Shown here: positions 1-8,813 of the stretch, piece after piece
Layout: every line of letters starts with the position of its first letter
How positions within the stretch are numbered: the first letter of the stretch is position 1
Position numbers and translations under genes: made by a program
Notes under the pieces: generated by a model
Database searches by the model: none
What the model was told of the DNA's origin: nothing
What the model saw: only the letters and a program-made list of their open reading frames with translations
NCBI GenBank assembly: GCA_040904625.1
Contig: JBBDTC010000185.1
Span: 1-28,668, forward strand
Reading direction: 5' to 3'
From: JACKNG01 sp040904625
GTDB lineage: Bacteria; Pseudomonadota; Gammaproteobacteria; Ga0077536
Length of the DNA stretch: 28,668 nt

Positions 1-1622
1 TGGTCACCCTCGATGACGATCACGAACCCGTCCCCGTCACGCTCGATCTGACCGTCGCTGGCGGTACACCGCTGGGCGGGCGCTGTCTGCTCCCATTCAC
101 CTGGCGCGGCGAGGTGCGGCTGATCGAGACGGCCTATCTCGGCGACACGCCCGGGGCGCTCGCTTTCCGCGTGACCGATTCCCATCTGCAACCCGGTGGT
201 GACGGCCTGCGCAGCAATGCGCCGGCGCAGCTGTGGGATTGGCTGAAACAACTCATCCATCCGCGTATCGAGGCCTTCACGGTCGATCTCTCACCCCTGC
301 TCACGGGCGCTGCGGATTTGCTCGAGGCGGCGCTCCGGTCCCGCCCCGACAGCGCCGCGCAAGTCTTGCCCACGCTGGCCTTGCATGACCCGATCGGGCG
401 CGAGACGGGGCTGGAAATCAATCTGGGTTTCGTTCTGCCTGAACTTGCACCTGCCGAACGCGCAGCGCCGCCGACGGCCCCGCTGGGTGCGGCCGAACTC
501 GCCCGCTGGGAGGCGCATTGGCAAGCCTACGACGCCTTCGTCACCTGGGCCATCAAACACTTCGCACATGATTATCCCGGGCCCTTACGGCAGGAATTCA
601 TGACCGCGTTGACGACCGCCCGCTATCGGCTGCGCGATGCCCTCGACACCGAACACCCGGGCCCGGATCCGGTGCGCGATCTGTTTCACCATACCTGGGC
701 GAACCTGACGCCCCTCATCGCGCGCGCTGCCGCCAACAGCAGCAGCGGCAGGGCTTTGCGCTTCCTCGCCTTCGTCAACGCGGGCGACGCCTTGAGCGCG
801 CTCGACGCGGTCGGGCAGCAGTACGGCATACGCATAGACCAGTACGGGTTGCGCGAACTGGCGCGTGCGCTCGAACCCGACGTCGCCGCCGTGGAGCTCG
901 CCTATTCCCTCGCACCCGATCCCGAACTGCGCGTCTTGTACGGCTTCAGTGCGGAGTTCCCGCAAGCGCCCGCGACGGCGGAGCGGGCCTGGTACGACTG
1001 GTTCGTCGCCACCGCCGAGGCGGCTGCGATCGATCCGACCCTCAGCGCCGAACTCGACGGCTGGGTTCCGCGGCGCGACGATCTCGATCGGTTTCTCACC
1101 CGCATGGACGCATTGTTCGAGGCGGTCATCGCCGCTGAAACCGCTGGCGGCAAGGTGGCCAGCCCGTTTCTGCCCGTTTATCGCACGCTCATCCGCGCCA
1201 CGGCCTGGCAGGAAAGCTGCTGGCGGCAGTTTGTCGAGCGTGGCGGCGAGGTGCAGGCCATTCGCTCGCCGGCCGGTTCGGTCGGCCTGATGCAGATCAA
1301 CCGCCACGTCTGGCGCGGTGTCTACGACCCCGCCACCCTCGAGGCCGATGTCGCCTACAACGCCCGTGCCGGCAGCGAGATTCTGGTCCACTACCTGGTC
1401 GACTATGCCGTGCGAGGCAAGGAGCACGAACGCGAGGGCGGTATCGACAATCTCGCGCGGGCGACCTATGCGGTCTACAACGGTGGCCCCGGGCATCTGC
1501 AGCGCTATCGTGATCCGGACAGCCGTCCCGGATTACAGGCACTCGATCAGGCTTTCTGGAAGAAATATCTCGCCATTCGCAGTATGGGCAGCGACGCAGT
1601 GCGTCAATGCTATGGCGAGTGA
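1..1622 (+). CDS. Lytic transglycosylase (SLT-type), 5' end outside window
   Basis: The reading frame is open from base 3, so the gene starts before the window. The GTG at 114 is only an internal codon, and about 539 residues are visible. The C-terminal third carries the SLT lysozyme-like fold. It has the catalytic-Glu motif ATAWQES (Glu at bases 1212-1214), then GSVGLMQIN, and finally the AxYNGGPGHLQRY motif typical of SLT domains. Enzymes of this fold cleave the MurNAc-GlcNAc bond of peptidoglycan in the periplasm with formation of 1,6-anhydro-MurNAc. The roughly 350 residues before the domain are not a family I recognise. The signal peptide, if any, lies upstream of the window. The gene runs in the same direction as the dodecin gene 130 bp downstream. 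The domain call is firm; the exact LT family is not determined. Confidence 0.85.
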   Translation, partial: VTLDDDHEPVPVTLDLTVAGGTPLGGRCLLPFTWRGEVRLIETAYLGDTPGALAFRVTDSHLQPGGDGLRSNAPAQLWDWLKQLIHPRIEAFTVDLSPLLTGAADLLEAALRSRPDSAAQVLPTLALHDPIGRETGLEINLGFVLPELAPAERAAPPTAPLGAAELARWEAHWQAYDAFVTWAIKHFAHDYPGPLRQEFMTALTTARYRLRDALDTEHPGPDPVRDLFHHTWANLTPLIARAAANSSSGRALRFLAFVNAGDALSALDAVGQQYGIRIDQYGLRELARALEPDVAAVELAYSLAPDPELRVLYGFSAEFPQAPATAERAWYDWFVATAEAAAIDPTLSAELDGWVPRRDDLDRFLTRMDALFEAVIAAETAGGKVASPFLPVYRTLIRATAWQESCWRQFVERGGEVQAIRSPAGSVGLMQINRHVWRGVYDPATLEADVAYNARAGSEILVHYLVDYAVRGKEHEREGGIDNLARATYAVYNGGPGHLQRYRDPDSRPGLQALDQAFWKKYLAIRSMGSDAVRQCYGE

Positions 1623-1752
1623 CATTCGCGCCGGTCTCAACGATGGAACAGCGCGCAGGCCCCACGGGCATTCCCGTGCAGTCGTTTCGATTATGCTGGT
1701 AGCCTGACAAGCGACTAAACACAGGCGCATCCCGCGCCGGGAGGTACCCAAC

Positions 1753-1959
1753 ATGCAAGATCACATCTACAAAAAGGTCGAACTGACCGGCAGCTCGACC
1801 GAGTCGAGCGATCAGGCCATACGCAATGCCATTACCAAAGCGGGTGCGAGTCTGCGCCACATCGACTGGTTCGAAATGGTGGAAATGCGCGGCGAGGTGC
1901 AGAACAACGAGATCAATCACTGGCAGGTGACGATCAAGGTCGGATTTCGCCTCGATTGA
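1753..1959 (+). CDS. Dodecin family flavin-binding protein
   Basis: The 68-aa product has the full dodecin pattern: a YKKVELTGSS start, a central helix rich in Ala and Asn, IDWFEMVEMRG, then HWQVTIKVGF at the end. Dodecins are small dodecameric proteins that store or sequester flavins between subunits. The flavin-stacking Trp (residue 39) and the Gln 19 residues later (Gln58) match the spacing of the Trp36/Gln55 pair of the archaeal prototype. A good ribosome-binding site (GGGAGG) lies about 9 bases before the ATG. The gene converges with pdxH, whose stop codon is about 30 bp away. Pairing flavin storage with the FMN enzyme PdxH is suggestive but may be chance. Confidence 0.92.
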   Translation: MQDHIYKKVELTGSSTESSDQAIRNAITKAGASLRHIDWFEMVEMRGEVQNNEINHWQVTIKVGFRLD

Positions 1960-1964
1960 CCAGC

Positions 1965-1979
1965 CGGCACTGCGTGCCG
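1965..1979. terminator. Small hairpin between convergent genes
   Basis: CGGCAC-TGC-GTGCCG forms a perfect 6-bp stem with a 3-base loop just after the dodecin stop codon and just before the convergent pdxH stop codon. No T-tract follows on either strand. A role as a bidirectional terminator is only a guess from position. Confidence 0.3.
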
Positions 1980-1990
1980 AAGTATTCGAT

Positions 1991-2572
1991 TCAGGGATAG
2001 AGGCGACGGCTCTGCCAGCCGTCGCCGTCGCGCTCGAACAGTGTACGTTCATGCAGGCGGTAAGGCCGTTTCTCCCAGAATTCGACGCGTTCGGGCGCAA
2101 CCCGATAACCCGACCAGAACCCCGGCCGCGGCACCGGCCCGATGGCGAACGTCGCGGCATAACGGACGACACGCTGTTCGAGCTTGAAGCGACCTTCCAG
2201 CGTGCTCGACTGCTTCGAAGCCCAGGCCCCGATCTGGGATTCACGCGGCCGCGAGGCGAAATAGGCATCAGCTTCATCGGCCGCGACCAGCGCCGCCCGC
2301 CCCTCGATGCGGATCTGGCGTCCGGTCGATTTCCAGTGAAAGCACAGCGCCACAGCCGCATTGTGTTCGATGTCGCGGGCTTTGCGGCTGGTCAGATTGG
2401 TGTAGAAGGCCAGTCCGCGGTCATCGATCCCGCGCACGAGGACCATGCGCAGCGAGGGCTGTCCGTCGGCATCGACGGTTGCGACCGACATCGCCTCCGC
2501 ATCCTCCGGTTCACGTGCGCGCGCATGCTCGAGCCACTCGACGATACGTGCAATCGGGTCGTCCGTCTTCAT
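1991..2572 (-). CDS. pdxH: Pyridoxamine 5'-phosphate oxidase
   Basis: The 193-aa product is a PNPOx-type FMN flavoprotein that oxidises pyridoxine- or pyridoxamine-5'-phosphate to pyridoxal 5'-phosphate, the last step of PLP synthesis and salvage. Visible family features are the AMSVATVDADGQPSLRMVLVR strand (first 20 residues shared with the family), FYTNLTSRKARDI for FMN phosphate contact, CFHWKSTGRQIRIEG, the SRPRESQIGAWAS loop, and the invariant tail ending RRLYP. It is about 25 residues shorter at the N-terminus than the E. coli enzyme, a region that is poorly conserved. The start is set at the ATG at 2572; a GTG directly before it is possible. It lies 18 bp downstream of purA on the same strand and is probably the last gene of that operon. 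Confidence 0.93.
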   Translation of the reverse strand: MKTDDPIARIVEWLEHARAREPEDAEAMSVATVDADGQPSLRMVLVRGIDDRGLAFYTNLTSRKARDIEHNAAVALCFHWKSTGRQIRIEGRAALVAADEADAYFASRPRESQIGAWASKQSSTLEGRFKLEQRVVRYAATFAIGPVPRPGFWSGYRVAPERVEFWEKRPYRLHERTLFERDGDGWQSRRLYP

Positions 2573-2590
2573 CACAGGTCCCGATGCCGA

Positions 2591-3895
2591 CTATGCAAAC
2601 GGATGGCGCAGCACGATGGTGTCGGCGCGATCGGGTCCGGTCGAGACGATATCTATGGGAATACCCGCAATCTCGGCGATGCGCTCCAGATAACGCCGCG
2701 CATTGGCAGGTAGCTCGTCCCAACTGCGAATGCCCACGGTCGATTCACGCCAGCCCGGCTGTTCCTCGTAGATCGGGCTCACCTGGGCCAGCGCTTCCGC
2801 ACCGGTCGGCACCGCCTGCAGACGGCCACTGGGCGTGTCATAGCCGACACAAATACGGATCTCGTCGAGGCCGTCGAGAACGTCGAGCTTGGTGACGCAC
2901 AGCCCGGAGATGCTGTTGAGCAGCTGCGCGCGGCGCAGGGCCACGGCATCGAACCATCCGCAGCGTCTTGCCCGGCCGGTGGTCGCGCCGAATTCGTGTC
3001 CGCGCCGGGCGAGGTGTTCGCCCATTTCGTCGAAGAGTTCGGTCGGGAAAGGGCCTGAACCAACGCGCGTGGTGTAGGCCTTGGTAATGCCCAGAACGTA
3101 GTCGATCATGCGCGGCCCGCTGCCGGTACCGGTGGCGGCGAAGCCTGCCGTGGTGTTCGACGAGGTCACGAACGGATAGGTTCCGTGATCGATGTCGAGC
3201 AGCGTTCCCTGCGCGCCCTCGTAGAGCATGCTGGCACCGCGCTGCTGATACTGATAGAGCAGTTCCGTCACGTCTCCGACCAGGGGGCCGATGATCTCCG
3301 CATGACGCATCTGCTCGTCGAGGATCTGCTGAAAATCGAGCGTGTCCGTGCGGTAGTAATTGGCCAGCACGAAATTGTGATAATCGAGTACCTCGCCGAG
3401 CTTGGCCGCGAAACGCTCGCGAAACAGCAGATCGCCGACGCGCAGCGCACGGCGTGCGGCCTTGTCTTCGTAGGCTGGCCCGATGCCGCGCCCGGTGGTA
3501 CCGATAGCCTGCGCGCCGCGGGCCTTCTCGCGGGCCTGATCCAGTGCGACGTGATACGGCAGGATGAGCGGGCAGGCAGGACTCAACACCAGCCGCTCGC
3601 GTGCCGGCACGCCGCGTGCCTCCAGCATGTCGACCTCTTCGAGGAACGCCGCCGGCGACACCACCACACCATTGCCGATCAAGCATGAAACCTTGTCGTG
3701 CAGGATGCCCGATGGAATCAGATGCAGAATGGTCTTTTCGCTGTCGATGACGACGGTGTGTCCGGCATTGTGTCCGCCCTGGAATCGCACGACCGCATCG
3801 ACACGGTCGGTGAGCATATCGACGATCTTGCCTTTGCCTTCATCACCCCATTGGGTGCCGATGACGACGACTGATTTTCCCACGCTGCTTCCCAT
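2591..3895 (-). CDS. purA: Adenylosuccinate synthetase
   Basis: The 434-aa enzyme joins IMP and aspartate using GTP to form adenylosuccinate, the first committed step to AMP. The N-terminal signature GTQWGDEGKGK, the following GGHNAGHT, the GTTGRGIGPAYEDK loop and the RCGWFDAV motif are all present, and the length matches the E. coli enzyme (432 aa). The start was chosen at the ATG at 3895 (MGSSVGKSVVV). The longer open frame to 3943 would overlap the end of hisZ and add residues not seen in the family. It is 26 bp downstream of hisZ and 18 bp upstream of pdxH, all co-directional. E. coli has the same hflC-yjeT-purA arrangement but no hisZ in it. Confidence 0.97.
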   Translation of the reverse strand: MGSSVGKSVVVIGTQWGDEGKGKIVDMLTDRVDAVVRFQGGHNAGHTVVIDSEKTILHLIPSGILHDKVSCLIGNGVVVSPAAFLEEVDMLEARGVPARERLVLSPACPLILPYHVALDQAREKARGAQAIGTTGRGIGPAYEDKAARRALRVGDLLFRERFAAKLGEVLDYHNFVLANYYRTDTLDFQQILDEQMRHAEIIGPLVGDVTELLYQYQQRGASMLYEGAQGTLLDIDHGTYPFVTSSNTTAGFAATGTGSGPRMIDYVLGITKAYTTRVGSGPFPTELFDEMGEHLARRGHEFGATTGRARRCGWFDAVALRRAQLLNSISGLCVTKLDVLDGLDEIRICVGYDTPSGRLQAVPTGAEALAQVSPIYEEQPGWRESTVGIRSWDELPANARRYLERIAEIAGIPIDIVSTGPDRADTIVLRHPFA

Positions 3896-3921
3896 TTGCG
3901 ACGACCTGAGATGTTGTTCGT

Positions 3922-5103
3922 TCAAACGTCTTCGAGCTGCCATGCACCGGCCTCGCCGACGAGACGCTGGGCACAGCCCATCGCCTGTGCGTCGCCGGAT
4001 TGTCCGGGCAGATTTTGCACGACGCTATAGCCCGCCGCCCGATACTCGCGGATTGCCGCGAGCAGATCCGGGGCGGTGCCGGCAGGCGCCAGGATGCGGC
4101 CCAGGCGCAGCGGCTGCAGTGTGCTCGAATCGGCCAGGACCTTGAGATCGGTACTGAATCCCGTCGCGGCACGAGCGCGCCCAAAGGTCTCGCCGATATT
4201 GTCGTAGCGGCCGCCCCAGGCGATGGCGCGCCCGATCAACGGCGTATAGGCAGCGAACATGATGCCGGTGTGATAGCGGTAGCCGCGCAGTTCAGCAAGG
4301 TCGATATGGACGTCGACGTCGGCGGCGAAGCCGCGCACGAGTACGACCAGGCGTTCGAGATCGTCGAGTGCCTGCTGGACGGAGCGCGATGCGCGCGACA
4401 GTGCCCGTCGCGCTTGCTCCAGCACCGTGGTGTCGCCGTTCAAATCGAGCAGCGCTTGCAGATGCGTGCCCACATCAGGCACCACGTTGCACGATTTCAG
4501 TTCTGTCGCCAGACCGCTGGCGTCCTTCATCAACAGTTTGTCGAGGACCTGTGATTCGAACTCCGGTTCGAACGCGGCCTCTTCACAGATGGCATGGAAC
4601 AGCCCCATGTGACCGAGTTCCAGTGTCACCTCGGGAATACCCGCACCACGCAGGAGTTCGAGCAGCAGTGCGACGACCTCTGCATCGCTTTCGATGCCGG
4701 CATGGCCGTAGAGCTCGGCACCGATCTGCAAAGGGTTTCGTGATCCGGCGAACTTGTCGGGCAAGGCATGCAGCACCGGGCCGATATAACAGAATCGCTG
4801 CGGACTGACAGCCGGCAGGCGATGGGCGTCGATACGCGCGACCTGCGGGGTGATATCAGCGCGCACGCCCATCAGCCGCCCGGTGACCTGGTCGGTCAGC
4901 TTGAAGGTCTGCAAGTCGAGATCCTCACCGATCCCGGAAAGCAGGGAGTCGAGATATTCGACCACCGGCGGGATGACCAGCTCGTAACCCCAGCGCTCGA
5001 AGATGTCGAGCAGTTTGCGGCGCAGTTCTTCCAGCGCGCGCGCCTGCGGTGGCAGGACTTCGTCTACCCCGTCAGGCAGGAGCCATCGATTGGTCGTGGG
5101 CAT
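3922..5103 (-). CDS. hisZ: ATP phosphoribosyltransferase regulatory subunit
   Basis: The 393-aa product resembles the histidyl-tRNA synthetase catalytic core (class II fold) without the anticodon-binding domain, as expected for HisZ. Matching segments are LLPDGVDEVLPPQA at the start, FELVIPPVVEYLDSL-like sequence, then DLDLQTFKLTDQVTGRLMGV, RADITPQVARID and GGRYDNIGETFGRARAATGF. HisZ is known to form a hetero-octamer with the short form of HisG and is required for the first step of histidine synthesis and its feedback control; hisG must lie elsewhere. A strong GAGGTGAG site precedes the ATG, which is only 3 nt after the DUF2065 stop codon. This indicates translational coupling. Confidence 0.93.
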   Translation of the reverse strand: MPTTNRWLLPDGVDEVLPPQARALEELRRKLLDIFERWGYELVIPPVVEYLDSLLSGIGEDLDLQTFKLTDQVTGRLMGVRADITPQVARIDAHRLPAVSPQRFCYIGPVLHALPDKFAGSRNPLQIGAELYGHAGIESDAEVVALLLELLRGAGIPEVTLELGHMGLFHAICEEAAFEPEFESQVLDKLLMKDASGLATELKSCNVVPDVGTHLQALLDLNGDTTVLEQARRALSRASRSVQQALDDLERLVVLVRGFAADVDVHIDLAELRGYRYHTGIMFAAYTPLIGRAIAWGGRYDNIGETFGRARAATGFSTDLKVLADSSTLQPLRLGRILAPAGTAPDLLAAIREYRAAGYSVVQNLPGQSGDAQAMGCAQRLVGEAGAWQLEDV

Positions 5104-5106
5104 CGC

Positions 5107-5292
5107 TCACCTCACCACGTACAGCAACACGACGCCCGCCAGCATACTGATCAGCCCGACCACGCGCAGGCTGCGGTCGTCCTGCCGCGCGGTCGTCAGC
5201 AAGGTACGACGGAAACGGGCGGGGTCGAGAAACGGCATGACGCCTTCGAAAACCAACATCAGGGCAAAGGCGGCGAACAGGTCGGTCAGCAC
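5107..5292 (-). CDS. DUF2065 small inner-membrane protein (YjeT-like)
   Basis: This is a 61-aa protein with two hydrophobic segments. The first is at residues 3-22 (LTDLFAAFALMLVFEGVMPF) and the second near the C-terminus (VVGLISMLAGVVLLYVV), joined by a charged RFRRTLL...RQDDRSLR loop. This is the DUF2065/YjeT pattern, and the E. coli homologue sits in the same place between hflC and purA. Its function is unknown. The GTG at 5292 gives the family's usual length; an upstream GTG at 5319 would add nine residues that do not match. It lies between hflC (57 bp upstream) and hisZ (3 bp downstream). Confidence 0.82.
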   Translation of the reverse strand: MLTDLFAAFALMLVFEGVMPFLDPARFRRTLLTTARQDDRSLRVVGLISMLAGVVLLYVVR

Positions 5293-5349
5293 AACGACCG
5301 GTCGGGAGCCGCACAGCACAGACCGATGCTGTGCAGCAGCACGGTACTG

Positions 5350-5925
5350 TCACTTGCCACGGGGGTTGCCGAAGTACTTGAAGAAATTCGAATCCGGTGC
5401 GAGCAGCAGGATATCGTCCTTGCCGTCGAAACTGGATTTATAGGCATTCAGACTGCGGTAGAAGTCGAAGAATTCAGGATCGCGCTCGAATGCCGAGGCG
5501 TAGATTGCCGCCGCCCGCGCGTCGCCCGCGCCGCGCATCTGCTCGGCATCCCGATAGGCTTCGGCGGAGATGATGGTGCGCTGGCGATCGGCGTCGGCAC
5601 GAATGGTGATGGCACCCTTCTCGCCGCGCGCGCGGAATTCGCGTGCAACCCTGGCGCGCTCGGAACGCATACGTTCGTAGACATTGCTCGAGACTTCGGC
5701 CGGCAAATCGATACGTTTCAAACGGACATCGATGATTTCCATGCCCAGTGCGCCGCCACGCTCATCGGCAATGCCGGTGACCAGCTCCATGATCATGCCG
5801 CGTTCACCGGAGACGACTTCCTGTACCGTGCGCTTGCCGAACTCGCTGCGCAGCCCATCGTTGATTTTCTGGTAGAGCAGCAGCCCGGCACGGCGCGCAT
5901 CGCCGTCGGTCGATTTGTAGAACTG
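5350..5925 (-). CDS. hflC: HflC, protease modulator (N-terminus lost in assembly gap)
   Basis: The visible 191 residues are the C-terminal two-thirds of HflC. HflC is an SPFH/band-7 protein that forms a large periplasm-facing cage with HflK around the FtsH protease. Recognisable parts are the RSEFGKRTVQEVVSGERG segment, then GMEIIDVRLKRIDLP, followed by VYERMRSERARVAREFRARGEK and the long Ala/Glu/Arg coiled coil (IRADADRQRTIISAEAYRDAEQMRG in part), and FFDFYRSLNAY near the end. About 100 N-terminal residues, including the membrane anchor, should lie in the N-filled gap. The gene directly precedes DUF2065. Confidence 0.93.
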   Translation of the reverse strand, partial: QFYKSTDGDARRAGLLLYQKINDGLRSEFGKRTVQEVVSGERGMIMELVTGIADERGGALGMEIIDVRLKRIDLPAEVSSNVYERMRSERARVAREFRARGEKGAITIRADADRQRTIISAEAYRDAEQMRGAGDARAAAIYASAFERDPEFFDFYRSLNAYKSSFDGKDDILLLAPDSNFFKYFGNPRGK

Positions 5926-6025
5926 NNNNNNNNNNNNNNNNNNNNNNNNNNNNNNNNNNNNNNNNNNNNNNNNNNNNNNNNNNNNNNNNNNNNNNNNNNN
6001 NNNNNNNNNNNNNNNNNNNNNNNNN
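5926..6025. other. Assembly gap (100 N) between hflK and hflC
   Basis: The run is exactly 100 undetermined bases, the usual placeholder for a gap of unknown size. The 3' end of hflK and the 5' end of hflC fall inside it. About 100 residues of HflC are missing, more than 100 bases can encode, so the true distance is probably at least 300 bases. Confidence 0.95.
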
Positions 6026-7063
6026 GCGCCGTTCCATCAGCTTGTCGAGCGGCAGGTACATCAGATTCGAGCTGCTCTTGTCGTCCGAGATGATCTTCGT
6101 CGCGTTAGACATCACTTCCTCGATAGCCTCCAGGTAGAGACGGTTGCGCGTCACCTCAGGGGCCTGCTGGTATTCCGCGACCAGCTGGGTGAAGCGGCTG
6201 GCCTCACCTTCGGCCTGCGCGATCACGCGCTGCTCGTAACCTTCCGCATCGAGGCGAATGCGCGCCGCTTCACCGGCCGCCCGCTCGACGACCTCGTTGC
6301 GGTAGGCCTCGGCTTCGTTGATCTTGCGCTGTTCGTCCTCGCGCGCCTTGATGGCGTCATCGAACGCAGCCTTGACCTCTTCCGGTGGCTTGGCGGGCTG
6401 CATGTTGACACTCGACACCTCGATGCCCGACTCGTAAGTATCGAGGATGTTCTGAATCAGAGTCTGCGCATTGAGCACAATCTCGGCGCGACCTTCGGTG
6501 ATAACGAAATCCAGCGTGCTCTGGCCAATGATGTCGCGGATGGCGGATTCGGTGACGCGCTGGACGGAAACATCCGGGTCGGCGATCTCGAACAGGTAAT
6601 CCTGGGCATCGCGCACGCGGTATTGGACAGCCAATTCGACGTCGACGATGTTCTCGTCGCCGGTCAGCATGGTGGCGTCCGCGGTCAAGGTCTGGATGCG
6701 CTCGACGTTGACCTTCACGACCTCTTCGATGGGCCGAGGGAAACGGATGTGGGGGCCGGGTTGCAGGGTCGTAACATACTGGCCGAAGCGCATCACCACA
6801 CCGACTTCGGCCGGCTGAATCCGGTAGACCATTTCCCAGGCCAGGAAAACGACCAGGGCGATACCGGCGAGCGCCCACAGGACCGTGCTGTCACCGCCAC
6901 TGCCGCCGTCGCTACCGCCGCCTCCCCCGCGCCGGCCGCCGAACAGGCCGCTGAGCTTCTCCTGCATTTTGCGCACGATTTCGTCGAGATCGGGCGGACC
7001 CTGATCGTTGCGCTGCTTCCCCCAAGGGTCGCGCTCTTTGTCGTCTGGATCATTCCAGGCCAT
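6026..7063 (-). CDS. hflK: HflK, protease modulator (C-terminus lost in assembly gap)
   Basis: 346 residues are visible. The order is a hydrophilic start MAWNDPDDKERDPWGK, a Gly-rich stretch (about residues 44-60), one membrane segment (LWALAGIALVVFLAWEMVY, about 62-80), then the SPFH domain with VGVVMRFGQY and PGPHIRFPRPIE. A long charged coiled coil follows (DDAIKAREDEQRKINEAEAY), then a segment close to the usual C-terminus (SNLMYLPLDKLMERR). This is the standard HflK layout. The protein pairs with HflC to restrain FtsH proteolysis of membrane proteins. The start is the ATG at 7063, which gives the conserved MAWN opening; the open frame extends further but without family similarity. It lies 89 bp after hflX. 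Confidence 0.95.
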
Positions 7064-7152
7064 GGGATTCTCGTATCGGGATACTGAGGTGGGGAGGTGT
7101 GAGGGACGGGATTGTACGGGCCGCTTCACGCTTGTTCAATCGCGCCGCCAAG

Positions 7153-8499
7153 TTAAACCGACGCGTGCTGACCCTCGCGCTCGGCGCTGTCCGCGAGACT
7201 GCCGAAAATTTCTATCTCTTCGACGAGCCCGGCGAAGTCAGGCGCCGCGGCGAGACTGTTCCAGCGCGCGTCGCTGAGCGTGACTTCGGTCAGCCAGCCG
7301 CCGCGCGGCAGGTCGCACTCGTCGGTGACCGCACCCCAGGAATGCAATTGCGCACGAATTCGGCCGGCGGCGGGAGAAAGCTTCAACCAGCGTCGCTGCT
7401 TGCGCCGGTCGAGATGCTCACCTATCGCTTCGAGCAGCAAATGGGTGCCGCTGTCATCGCGTGCCGACAACCACACCCGGCGCACGCGCCCGTCGGCATC
7501 GCGCTCCACGGCCGGCTGGCGTCCGGGCAGGCGATCGATCTTGTTGTAAACCTCGATCACCGGCCGCTCGGCGGCGCCGATACGCTCCAGCACCTCGAGC
7601 ACATCGGCCATACGCTGCTCCCGCTCGTCATCCGAGGCATCGATGACGTGAAGCAGCAGATCGGCGTCACGCGTCTCTTCCAGGGTGGCTTCGAAAGCGG
7701 CGATCAGCTCGGGCGGCAAGCGCCGGATGAAGCCGACCGTGTCGCTCAAAACCACCGGGTGTTCACCAGGGACGGCCAAGGTGCGCAGCGTCGTGTCAAG
7801 CGTGGCAAAGAGCTGATCCGCGGCGTAGACCTTATCCGCCGTGAGGCGATTGAACAGCGTCGATTTGCCGGCGTTGGTATAGCCAACCAAGGCCACGGTC
7901 GACAACAGCGCGCGGCGGCGGGCCCGTGTTCCCTGGCGGCGCTGGCGCTTGACGCGGCGCAGCCGTTCGTTGATTTGCTTGATGCGCACGCCGATCAACC
8001 GGCGATCGGTTTCGAGCTGAGTCTCACCGGGGCCGCGTAATCCGATGCCGCCCTTTTGTCGCTCGAGATGCGTCCAGCCGCGCACCAGCCGTGTGGAGAG
8101 GTGCTCGAGTTGGGCCAGCTCGACCTGCAGCTTGCCTTCGAATGACCGCGCGCGCTGGGCAAATATGTCGAGAATCAAGCCCGTGCGATCGAGCACACGG
8201 CACTCGAGCAGGCGCTCGAGATTGCGCTCTTGCGCGGGCGACAGATCGTGGTTGACCAGAACGACTTCGGTGCACTGCTCGCGCACGGCGCCGGCCAATT
8301 CCTCGGCTTTGCCGGAACCGACGAAATACTTCGGATCGGGCACTGTCCGGCGCGCCGTGACGACCGCGACCGGTTCCACCGCCGCGGCACGGGCGAGTTC
8401 GGTGAATTCCGCGCTGTCATCCTCGTCGGCATCGAACTGGACCAGGACCAGCAGCGCCCGTTCACCACCGGAAGGGCGCTCAAACAAGGGACCGGGCAC
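7153..8499 (-). CDS. hflX: GTPase HflX
   Basis: The 448-aa product is a ribosome-associated GTPase of the TRAFAC/Obg-HflX group, known to rescue and split stalled or heat-damaged ribosomes. The N-terminal HflX domain contains YFVGSGKAEEL and VLVNHDLSPAQERNLE. The glycine-rich linker GGIGLRGPGETQLETDRR lies near residues 150-167. The G domain shows G1 GYTNAGKST (206-214), G3 DTVGF and G4 NKID. The start is GTG at 8499, 6 nt after the hfq stop codon. A TTG four codons later would align better with the usual MFDR-type start, so the exact start is uncertain. It is part of the miaA-hfq-hflX-hflK-hflC series. Confidence 0.96.
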   Translation of the reverse strand: MPGPLFERPSGGERALLVLVQFDADEDDSAEFTELARAAAVEPVAVVTARRTVPDPKYFVGSGKAEELAGAVREQCTEVVLVNHDLSPAQERNLERLLECRVLDRTGLILDIFAQRARSFEGKLQVELAQLEHLSTRLVRGWTHLERQKGGIGLRGPGETQLETDRRLIGVRIKQINERLRRVKRQRRQGTRARRRALLSTVALVGYTNAGKSTLFNRLTADKVYAADQLFATLDTTLRTLAVPGEHPVVLSDTVGFIRRLPPELIAAFEATLEETRDADLLLHVIDASDDEREQRMADVLEVLERIGAAERPVIEVYNKIDRLPGRQPAVERDADGRVRRVWLSARDDSGTHLLLEAIGEHLDRRKQRRWLKLSPAAGRIRAQLHSWGAVTDECDLPRGGWLTEVTLSDARWNSLAAAPDFAGLVEEIEIFGSLADSAEREGQHASV

Positions 8500-8505
8500 T
8501 CAACA

Positions 8506-8775
8506 TCATGAAGCTGCGTCGTCGCTCTTCTCTTCCGCGCCCTCATCGGCCTGATCGGTGCGCGGCAGGCGCACGTTGCGTGCCGGTACCACCGTCGAGA
8601 TGGCATGCTTGTAGACCATCTGGCTGACCGTGTTCTTGAGCAGGATCACGAACTGATCGAACGATTCGATCTGCCCCTGCAGTTTGATGCCATTGACGAG
8701 ATAGATGGAAACCGGCACACGCTCGCGGCGCAGGGCGTTCAGGTACGGCTCCTGCAAGGACTGGCCCTTGCTCAT
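8506..8775 (-). CDS. hfq: RNA chaperone Hfq
   Basis: The 89-aa Sm-like protein is nearly identical to E. coli Hfq over its first 65 residues, with KGQSLQEPYLNALRRERVPV, INGIKLQGQIESF-type Sm1 and the YKHAISTVVP Sm2 motif. Hfq hexamers bind A-rich and U-rich RNA and mediate sRNA-mRNA pairing. The C-terminal tail (about residues 69-89) is short and acidic (DQADEGAEEKSDD). An AAGGAG site 7 nt before the ATG at 8775 fixes the start. The longer frame to 8808 is not needed. The region upstream differs from the usual arrangement: 255 bp separate it from miaA, and most of that is a copy of the dispersed element (8814-8967). Confidence 0.98.
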   Translation of the reverse strand: MSKGQSLQEPYLNALRRERVPVSIYLVNGIKLQGQIESFDQFVILLKNTVSQMVYKHAISTVVPARNVRLPRTDQADEGAEEKSDDAAS

Positions 8776-8813
8776 GGCAATCTCCTTGTTGTTGTTGTGG
8801 GCTGTCACTTCGC

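Noticed and set aside
5804..7129. Continuous minus-strand frame through the N gap, suggesting an HflK fusion
   Set aside because: The part beyond the gap is hflC read out of frame; the continuity is created by the N run.
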